DNA of 64,000 bases from positions 86,305,735-86,369,734 of the forward strand of contig NC_077227.1 in assembly GCF_027887165.1 (NCBI RefSeq), given 5' to 3'. The position numbers and the translations under genes were made by a program. Below the pieces are notes generated by a model. It saw only the letters and a list, made by a program, of their open reading frames with translations, was not told the origin of the DNA and ran no database searches. The first letter of the stretch is position 1; every line of letters starts with the position of its first letter. The DNA comes from Monodelphis domestica. Lineage: Eukaryota; Chordata; Mammalia; Didelphimorphia; Didelphidae. This document shows, in pieces, positions 56,591 to 64,000 of the stretch.

Positions 56591-58098
56591 AAGTACCATA
56601 CAAAATGAAAGTCCTGTCCTCAAAAAGTTTATATTCTAATATGGAGAAATGAAAATGAAAAAGTGATGGTTGGTGAGGGTGTATTTTCAGTTCCTGAAGC
56701 CACAAAGACTGTGAGTATAGCCCTAGAGACTGTGGCTTGATACATCCTTTCCAGTTGCAACAGTGGCAATATATTGATTTGGTTATGGTTCTCGAATTTA
56801 GAAGTATGGAAGGGAGAGAGGAGGAAGAGTATAGAAGTCTACAATGCAGTTTTCATAAAGACAACTGGAGAGTAAATGAAAAACTAGTGTAGCCTATTGC
56901 TATTATGAGTCACTGAGATTCATGATCTCCCCTTTTATCAGCAGAAAGGGTTACATCCTCAATGGCATGGTATGGGAAACAAGGAATTTTTTCCTCTTGC
57001 ACGCAAGGAGTTTCCTCTTCTTTGTACTGGGAGATCACATCTGATCTGTAAACTCTCTGTCCTTGACAGACCAGGCTCATATAATCCTCCAGCCAGATGG
57101 ATTATCCCATTCCTTTTGGGTAAACTACATAGTCTTATCTTTGAATATTACTAAATCTTGGCAGACTTGGCTGTCCTGAGCATCCTATTTCCCTCTATCT
57201 TTGGAGAAAGAGAGCATTCTCAGAAGGTAGAGCCTAAGAAAATCCAGATGGCATACTTTTCAGTTTCACATCCCATCAAGTCATCTACCCAGTCCACCTG
57301 ACCATCTTCCTCTCTACTAGTACCTCATCCCTTTCTACTTATTTCACTTTCCACTTCTTCAAATCGAAGCTGCCTTCTTTTTATATCTCTGCCTTGTATG
57401 TGATCTCTATCTCTATTAAATATAAGCTCCTTAAGGGGCTGGGCTCATTTTTTTTTAAATCAGTGCTTACTACATTACCTGGCAAATAGTCCATAATATA
57501 TGCTCATTCATGGAAGATTTAATATTGTTTATAAGATCCTCAATCAAAATATTCATCCACTTAAGGATCATTAAACAACTGCATGTCCTTTTTGGTGCCA
57601 GGAGATATTAATAGTGTAAGTTAGAGACTTGCATGGCTCCCTGAGAGGTAGGAACAACTTTGTCAAGGTAGACAGACATATATTGTCACTAACACCAAAA
57701 AGTTAGGCAAGCTGAGCATTCTTGTCTATAATAAGGACAGGTCAAAGGTTTAGCTAGGATGATAAAAGGAGCAGACATTGTCTGGTCAATGATTATGGTT
57801 AAAATAAGAGAAGCAAAAGGGGTAGTGAGGCACAGGTTTTGTTAAAGACAATAATTAGAACCTTTCTCAGCAGGGCAAATTATGCAAACAGAATCTTTTG
57901 ATTTATGGTTATTTTTTTTGATAGACAGCATAGGACTATCTAAATAGCTCTGCCCTAAGAGTGGGGGTTGAGGAGAAATGATAACATTTAATCTCCTCTT
58001 AAAGGGCCTTAGGCATTTGAAGTGACATTCTGTCTTTATTATGACTTTAGCTTTCTTTTTTTTCCCCCTAGGCATCTGAATTTTGAATCACATTGAAA

Positions 58099-58100
<2 letters not shown>
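56591..58100. other. Mostly unique intergenic sequence, no gene
   Basis: No recognised gene or transposon apart from a CORE-SINE-like tail near 57480-57510. This is where the dense repeat field ends. Confidence 0.5.

Positions 58101-58160
<60 letters not shown>
58101..58160. repeat. (TG)30 microsatellite
   Basis: About 60 bp of pure GT/TG, likely polymorphic. Confidence 0.97.
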
Positions 58161-58163
<3 letters not shown>

Positions 58164-59515
58164 GGGCTGGAATGGATAGAAACTTTTCTCTAGACTTCAA
58201 GGTCATTGCTACAGTGCCGCCCAATTTATCTTTCAGGGTTGTCACTAGAATTAGTAATAGGACATTTATTTGGAACCTTGGCAGACATTTACCACGGCTG
58301 TTATGTGCTCTGGGACTCTATATGTGGACTCTTTTACCCCTTAATGAGGGCTACAGAAGAAGAGAAGTCTCTCCTCCTCTTTTGTCCAGACACTGTAAGA
58401 CTTCTGTGTACTTTCCTTTGGTCAAGTTACACCCACAACACACCCTCTCACACACCCCCTGGGTTAAGCCTGTGAGCTACAACCTGGCTCTTTTCCACTG
58501 GACACTGGAGGCAGTGGGTGGCAGGAACAGAACCAGAAGGCCCATATGTCAATAGGCACAAGAAATTAACAAGGTGGAGGACATTCTGTCCTGAGGGCAG
58601 TCACTTTTGCCCTGGATCTGTGCCCACAAGGGAAGCACAAGGCTAGGGGGACAAGGAATGAGATAATGTATCCTGGTAAATACTGTAATACAAAAAGCTT
58701 CCTATTTGCCTTCTGAATTTACCTTGCCAACTAAATGCTTCACACTTCACCTAGGCAGGATTTTGAATACTGTAGGCAATTACAAGCATAAGATTTCATT
58801 TTTTCCCCCAGAAAACTTTTTGTAGGAAGAAGTTGTAGAGAGCCCCTGAGAGAAGTATCCCTCAATTGATACTTTACAATATTAAAATGTATAACCTATT
58901 ATTAGTATATAACTATTAAAATGTATAACCTACTACTACAATGGTTAATTTGTAGAAGACAAATAGCAGTTTGAGACAGTGTCATCCACGAATAGCATCA
59001 TGCTTTTGAAATATAAACAAGGCTCTGTGTAGGTTGAGCCACATTCAAGGTTGTGTTTTATGCCCAAAGATTTTTAGGGATGTTCAGAGGGATTTAAAGG
59101 TAAGTTTGGCTTTTGACCTTCCTTTTTGGTGACCAAAACTGAAGAGCTTTATAGATCAAGGTCACTTTATACTAGTGGTCTCCCTTTGGGAATTAGACCA
59201 GAGTTTCTATAGCTCTGGTTACGTTTGGTGGGATCTAGGGTCTTTCTCAGTTCTATAGAAATGGAATTTCCCTAGATCTGTCATAATTTTGCTCTTTTAT
59301 TTTAAGGTAACTATCCCTGGCTATGCCCTTTAATTCCCCCCTCACTGTGTTCCTAAGTTTTCTCTCTGGAAAGAAAACTCAGTGACCTTATGATGTGACT
59401 GCAAGCCCAGAAACCTCCCTCCCTCCCTTACAATGTCTGCCTAGCTTTCTATAAATAAATGTCCTTCTCCTTTTTTCACCTCCCCCCTCTCCCACCCCAG
59501 TGTGCCCCTTCACTG
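58161..59515. other. Unique intergenic sequence upstream of PANK1, no gene
   Basis: Two overlapping open frames of 127 and 89 codons (58172-58555 and 58206-58475) have no motif I recognise, no splice context and no CpG promoter. I treat them as chance. Distal regulatory elements could be here but nothing in the sequence shows them. Confidence 0.45.
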
Positions 59516-60065
59516 TCAATAAGCACTTATTTAGACTTACTACTGTCACATATTAAGGGATGGAAATACAAAGAAAGGCAAAGAAATAGTTGGCTCATAC
59601 TCTGATGGGGGTGGGAGATGAGGGGAGATAAGAAGTATAGAATTATCTATCTAAAACTTATATACCCAGTAAATATAAGGGATTTGGCAGAGAAGTAGAT
59701 AGAGTAGCTGCGAAAGTCAAAAGACCTCAGTGAAAACCCTGCCATATAGACTATCTGCGTGAACTTGGTCAAGTCACTTAACCTATTCCTCAGTTTCCTT
59801 ATCTGTAGTAGAAAACAAAATCAGCTACTTCTAAAGATTGTTGTAGGGCTCAAATGAGATAATTGTAAATAGATTAGAACAGGGCCTGGCATGTAGCAGC
59901 CATAATATAAATATTAGTTATGACAATTATTAATCTATAAAATGGGGATAATAATAGCAGCTACCTCCCAGGGTTGTAATGGAAATTAAATGAAATATAT
60001 GTAAAACTCTTTGCAAACCTTAAAGTCCTATACAAATGCTATTTATTATTATTATTGTTATTATG
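59516..60065 (+). mobile_element. Cluster of MIR/THER remnants
   Basis: The head (59516-59585, TAAGCACTTATTTAGACTTA, then AAATACAAAGAAAGGCAAAG) resembles a THER/MON element start. Two MIR copies follow at 59700-59935 (CAAGTCACTTAACCTATTCC, CTCAGTTTCCTTATCTGTAG) and 59935-60065 (TAAAATGGGGATAATAATAG, GGTTGTAATGGAAATTAAAT). Confidence 0.8.
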
Positions 60066-60850
60066 AAGGTAATTTCAGAAGGAATTCAGTTTGACCAGTG
60101 CCCCACAAATAAAAACTACTCTTTAGAACCTGGGCATCAGAGAGGAGGGAGTAACTTTGAAAAGGATATATAGTGTGTTTTGGGGGAGTAAAATTTTGCT
60201 AATGTGGAGAAAAGCTCAAGATCCTGTCTCCATTAACCTGTGTGTGTGTGTGTGTGTACCCCGAGAGTGCCTGTAACATTAGACAAGTCACTTCCCCACT
60301 CTGACTCAGTAGAACTTGAAGAGTAAAAGAAGTGCCCTTTCTTGCTTTTGAGATTTCAAGATTCTTCCCACCTTCTTTCCTATCAGTACTTTTCCGGAAC
60401 CCACACTGTTCCCCAGCTCATGCCCTTAAGGATGCAGGAGGCTCGGATCCCAACTACTTAAGTGGCCGAACCTGCAAGTCTTCAAAGGCTTGGGCATGCT
60501 CAGTCGCGGAGTCTGGTCTGAAGACCCAGAGGAAGGTTTTAAACTCCCGCCACCAGCTGGGAGGGGTTTCCCGGGCATTGGCTGCCCCCTACCTATTAGG
60601 GTCTGAGCGCCCAGCCCGGGGCTGGAAGGGTGGGCTGGTATGCACGAAGCAGGCGCAGTGGGGCCGCGGGGTTGGGGTGAGGGGGGAGAAGGAGGAGTAG
60701 AAAGAGCAGGGGGAGGGGAGAGAAGAGAAGAGGGGGGAGGGAGGAGAGGGGAGGAGCGGAGGGCTCGGTGGCGTCCTTCGGGGCCGGCTCTGCGGCGGCT
60801 GGATCGGAAGCCGCAGGGAGGAGGATCCAGGGAAATAAAAACGACCGAGA

Positions 60851-60874
60851 ATGACCTCCAGCGAGGGAGCCTAA
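60851..60874 (+). other. Upstream ORF of 7 codons in the PANK1 alpha leader
   Basis: ATG with A at -3, then ACC TCC AGC GAG GGA GCC and TAA. It ends 66 bp before the main ATG at 60941 and is in the same frame, so a ribosome would have to terminate and reinitiate or skip it. Whether the transcript starts upstream of it is not visible. Confidence 0.5.
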
Positions 60875-60940
60875 GCTGGGCCCTGTCCTCCTGCCCTGCT
60901 CAGACCAGCTTTAGAAGCCCGTGCTTACTCTGGCCCCAGC

Positions 60941-61262
60941 ATGGGAGACCGGGGGCAGCCTCCCGAGTGCTCGGCCCCGCGCCCGCGCCCGCACCCGCAC
61001 CCGCACCTCACGGCTTTGCCTAGCGCTGCGGCGGCCGCGGTGAACGGCGTCGTGCACAACGGCTTCCACCCCCCGGTCCCGCCAGTGCCTCCGCAACTGC
61101 AGCCTCGACCCTGCAGCCGGAGCCCCTCGGGACGCAGCAACAACTCAGACCCCCGGCCCCAGACACAACTTCAGCCTGACGGGCTGCCGCCGCTCCACGA
61201 CTCCCCGGCCAAGAAATGCAGGCTTCGGAGGAGAATGGATTCCGGGAGGAAGAACAGGCCGC
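60941..61262 (+). CDS. PANK1: Pantothenate kinase 1, isoform alpha first coding exon
   Basis: PANK1 phosphorylates pantothenate with ATP, the rate-setting first step of coenzyme A synthesis. This exon gives the alpha-specific N-terminus (107 complete codons plus one base). Recognition rests on [20 protein letters not shown] (residues 88-106), which I know from human PANK1 alpha, and on [12 protein letters not shown] versus human VNGLLHNGFHPP. The exon ends NRP-C with donor GTAAGT at 61263, so the next exon completes a second Pro (human ..NRPPFPWFGMDIGG). The start is ATG 60941, with A at -3 and G at +4. In its frame there is a stop at 60698-60700, and the only other ATG, at 60851, is closed by its own stop. 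KKCRLRRR (91-98) with RKNR (103-106) looks like a nuclear/nucleolar localisation signal, in keeping with reports of nuclear PANK1 alpha. The kinase domain lies downstream, outside the window. Confidence 0.95.
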
Positions 61263-61938
61263 GTAAGTGATGCCGGGGGAGGGGAAGCCGGTGGTTGCCG
61301 AAGGCGGAGGAGTCCGGGCAGGGGCGGGGGGAAGGGGCCACTCTGCTAGGCACTGCTCACGGGGGCACCCTCACCCCACGCCCCCGGATTGCGCGGGGCG
61401 GCCTCCAATGTGGGTACTACTCATGACAGCTTGACACTTCTCAAGAGGAGTGGACAGCAAAGCATTTACCCTTCATAAAAGCTCGGGCCATCTTATTTGT
61501 AGAGGGGAAGAATGCATGGGGGGGGGGGGCTTGGCTGGGAGGAGGGGCCGTCCTCAGCCGGCTCCCTGAGGCTGCTGCCTCTTCCTCCCTTCTCTCTTCT
61601 GACGATTTTCTTGCCCTTTGAATTGCAGAGTAGCCTCCAATCCGACCGGTCTATTGGTGAACGTCTAGTCAGGAGGTGTGTAGTTTGACAACCCCTAAAT
61701 CACAGCCTATTAAATGGTGTTTCCCTGCAACCAATCAGAGGACCCGCCCTGGGGGACACACCCACTGATACCATGTGGGCTGGGACAAAACAGGCCAATG
61801 AAAAATCTCTTTTTTTTCCTTTTCTCTCTCTCTCTCTTTTTTTTTTTTTGGTTTGGTCTGGTTGAGAGTTTGTGGCTTGATTGTAGTTTACAGTGTTTAG
61901 AAGGCTAAAATGAGTTATTTCACAATACGCCGCCTGAG

Positions 61939-61946
61939 TTATATAA
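61939..61946 (+). promoter_or_regulatory. PANK1: Candidate TATA box for the PANK1 beta first exon
   Basis: TTATATAA lies 127 bp upstream of the beta ATG, in AT-rich sequence outside the CpG island. A transcription start about 30 bp downstream would give a ~100-nt leader. Spacing and match are reasonable, but there is no expression evidence. Confidence 0.35.
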
Positions 61947-62072
61947 TGTTAGGTTCTAAAGGGTGTCTCCAAACTAGACTTTCTGGGATGTAAATTTGCA
62001 GGTCGTGTTTACTACTTGTATCCGATCTAAACTTCATTAATTCTGCTGGTGACCTGCTCCTGTGTGTCTTTA

Positions 62073-62100
62073 ATGAAGCTGATAAATGGCAAGAAACAGT
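62073..62100 (+). CDS. PANK1: Pantothenate kinase 1, isoform beta alternative first coding exon
   Basis: It encodes MKLINGKKQ plus one base, then a consensus donor GTAAGT at 62101. The human beta isoform begins MKLINGKKQTFPWFGMDIGG (from memory), so the nine residues match exactly. The exon ends with T, leaving a T|CN codon, so residue 10 would be Ser rather than Thr if exon 2 begins as in human. The splice phase (one extra base) is identical to that of the alpha exon, so both splice into the same second exon. The short N-terminus lacks the basic signal of alpha, in line with the cytosolic location reported for beta. It is far too short for ordinary ORF detection. A -3 base of T makes the ATG context modest. 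Confidence 0.93.
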
Positions 62101-63179
62101 GTAAGTAAACTGTAGGTTTAATATCCAAATTAAGCACTGTGGGAGGGAGGTACCAGCAATGCATTCGAGAAAGGCTCAATTTAAGTTTCTTCTCCTTTGA
62201 CTCTTTGCTTTTTTCCTCTTAATTGAGAGTTTCTTTGTTGTTTCCCAAGTTTTTGAGAATCATAGTGTTATTCTCCGCCCTAAAGAACTCAGTTTCTATG
62301 AGGCTGAAATTTTGGCACAGAAATGTCTTGTCTTACTTAGAATTGCCAAATCTCATTTGTTAACTAAAGCTCTTCAATGCATTGTTATGTTTTTACATTG
62401 ACTGGAAAATTATCTTTGGTTATAGACTTGGTGTTGACTAGTTACAATGTTTATTGCTACCATGGCTTACAAGCCTGGCTGATTATTTCGGAAACTTAAA
62501 GATTCAAGTATTGGATTTAAAACTTAAATGCTCTTAACCTGAATTACTGTATATTGTATATACCTGTATTTTTATTGTTCTCCCAATGGAGTACAAGCTG
62601 CAGGAATGCAGGAATCTTGTTTTGTCTCATCTCTGAATCTCCCCATGAAAGCCTTGAAATGTGTTTTGCAAACCATATTTAAGACAAATGTTTTTTGAAC
62701 TGTAAGTAGTACTATAGTCAAACACCTAGACAATGCTGAAATGAGGTGAATAACTGCATACTTTTTTTCCCTTCAGTTTTTGTTCGTGTTGGCAAATTAA
62801 AATGCCTGCCATTCAGTTGAATAAAAACTGTCTGGCGGCATTTTTGGGAAGAAAACACACATTGTAGCAATTTCTTTAACACACTTTATAACTTTATGCA
62901 TGCAGAAAGGAATGAAGTAATGACATGATTTTGTTAACTTCCAGAAATGTTTTTTTTTTAAAGATAAAATGTGACACTTGTTTCTTTTATACTTGTCTTC
63001 TTAATTTCAAAAATTAGTGGTTTGTGTTTTTAGGTGGAAAACAACCCTTATGATTTGCAAAGCATTAAATATGATATTAATAGTCATTTGTACAGAGAAT
63101 TGCAAATGTGAATTACATGTTTGCCATTCAGCCTTATTTTCTTCTCTGAAGCTTGAACAAGCTACTTGGTATCATTTGA

Positions 63180-63330
63180 CAGTTTGTCATAGGGCCTGCA
63201 TTGGAATCCCAGGTTTACCATTCATTATATGACCTTGTGTCAGTTCTTTCTGACAGCCTCAGTTTCTTCATTTGTAAAATGAAGCAATTGGACTAGAGGG
63301 CCTTTCTAGCTCTTAATCTGTGATCCTGTT
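63180..63330 (+). mobile_element. MIR/THER-type SINE in PANK1 intron 1
   Basis: GGAATCCCAGGTTTACCATT, CAGCCTCAGTTTCTTCATTT, GTAAAATGAAGCAATTGGAC and GGCCTTTCTAGCTCTTAATC occur in MIR order. Confidence 0.85.
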
Positions 63331-64000
63331 ATTTTTGCGTAAATGTTAACACAGTAAACTTTGAGTAAGGGAAGTAGGGAGTGGAAGAATAATTTTGCTA
63401 AAAATAGGGTAGACCAAAAGCCTTTGTGCAATTGTAAGCTTTAAAAGCTGAAAACTAATTTGGGACACTTTTTACTGTATCCCCATAATCTTTGTATACA
63501 TGTTAGCAGAGTAAACTTTGAATGAGGGAAGAGAATAGAAGAAAAATCTTGTTAAATACTGTATTCCTTTGTGGGTATGTCTGTGTGTGAGAAATTTAAT
63601 TTAAGAAAAGTATAAGTACTTAACTTGTGCACACTTTCCTTGAGAGTAAGGTCTTAACAGCCTTACAAATAATTACTTTCTATTTACTAATTTGTATTAA
63701 CTGCCTCCTGCTATTTTTTTTTTTACCTCTATTCTAAAAATTGGGGCAGGATGGGTAGGAGCCTTTCTGTCTGCCATCTACTACAATTCTATCAGATAGG
63801 CACCTGCAGTGAGTATGTAGACTGGTATCTCTCTGCAGAACTTTTTAAATTTTCCTGAATGTGTGGGGCTTTTTTTTTTTTGGTCAGACTACAGGACATT
63901 TGAAGCCATTTAATATTCAAACCTGCTAGAGCAAAGTCTGAGTTAGAAATATCCCTTGCCATAAAAATAAAGAAGGAAAGGAAAGAATAGAATCTGTCCA

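Larger units (their letters stand above)
60380..61660 (+). promoter_or_regulatory. PANK1: CpG island and promoter of PANK1 alpha
   Basis: G+C and CpG rise abruptly here compared with the AT-rich window; the core is about 60460-61400. It spans the 5' leader, the alpha first exon and the start of intron 1. No TATA box is placed for a start near 60.5-60.8 kb, as is usual for CpG-island promoters. A purine tract (60655-60745, GGGGAG/GAGAGG units) lies in the leader. GGGCATGCTC at 60492-60501 fits a p53 half-site (RRRCWWGYYY) exactly. PANK1 is a known p53 target, but I see no second half-site beside it. Confidence 0.85.
61263..64000 (+). other. PANK1: PANK1 alpha intron 1 (continues beyond the window)
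   Basis: It begins with a consensus donor GTAAGT. No acceptor followed by the known second-exon start (FPWFGMDIGG) is present before 64000, so the intron is longer than 2.7 kb. It contains the beta first exon (62073-62100), a MIR (63180-63330) and T-rich tracts. CCAAT motifs occur at 61731-61737 and 61793-61797. The rest, 62.1-64.0 kb, shows no other gene. Confidence 0.9.

Noticed and set aside
58172-58555. Overlapping open frames of 127 and 89 codons upstream of PANK1
   Set aside because: No recognisable domain, no CpG promoter, no partner exon and ordinary AT-rich context; chance frames are expected.
1-60300. Exons of the neighbouring gene expected upstream (KIF20B lies head to head with PANK1 in human)
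   Set aside because: I found no kinesin motor motif or CpG island at the left end; that gene is probably beyond the window.
60640-61023. A 127-codon open frame overlapping the PANK1 alpha exon start
   Set aside because: Its first half resembles the human N-terminal extension, but it runs through the alpha exon in the wrong frame and cannot join the kinase exons. I treat it as leader DNA, not a gene.
60911-61353. Minus-strand open frames within the CpG island (61, 72 and 60 codons)
   Set aside because: They are antisense shadows of GC-rich coding and intron sequence, without motifs.
1-64000. CRISPR arrays, tRNA or rRNA genes, bacterial operons
   Set aside because: No regularly spaced direct repeats and no intact tRNA fold were seen; tRNA-like A and B boxes occur only inside SINEs, and the sequence is a vertebrate chromosome.

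Overview
The window is a marsupial (opossum-like) chromosomal segment. The evidence is the kind of repeat it is built from: a marsupial-type L1, tRNA-derived SINEs of the WALLSI/SINE1 kind, a Mar1-type CORE-SINE, old MIR/THER copies and many class I endogenous retrovirus (ERV) pieces. It also holds a clearly recognisable mammalian gene start at the right end. Family names come from memory of the sequences; no database was searched. LTR-A to LTR-G are labels used only here.

Layout. Positions 1-56 kb are gene-free and almost wholly transposon-derived. 0-11.5 kb holds solo LTRs, a head-to-head LTR pair, a hAT element split by an LTR, SINEs and MIR. 12.2-16.7 kb holds one long but dead L1. 16.7-21.3 kb holds retroviral integrase remains and three kinds of LTR. 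23.2-28.5 kb holds a short ERV with both LTRs, then an LTR nested in an LTR. 31.98-47.77 kb is one old L1 broken into pieces by at least five later insertions, some nested four deep, including two short ERVs (ERV-A 32669-36450, ERV-B 39830-46666). 51.41-56.22 kb is a third ERV (ERV-C) with two 341-bp LTRs, a TATA target duplication and an integrase stretch. From about 56.6 kb the sequence becomes mostly unique, with a few MIR copies and a long TG repeat.

The host gene is PANK1 (pantothenate kinase 1, first step of coenzyme A synthesis), on the + strand. A CpG island at about 60.4-61.66 kb contains the alpha first exon (coding 60941-61262, donor at 61263). About 0.8 kb further on, inside the alpha intron, is the short beta first exon (coding 62073-62100, donor at 62101). 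Both donors leave the same codon phase, so the two starts feed the same downstream kinase exons, which lie outside the window. Everything left of 60.3 kb is intergenic sequence upstream of PANK1.

The most interesting structure is the ERV set. At least four copies share one roughly 2-kb 3' core but carry three unrelated LTR types and different 5' modules. Two or three copies share the same SINE insertion. This looks like a small non-autonomous ERV family spreading by recombination.
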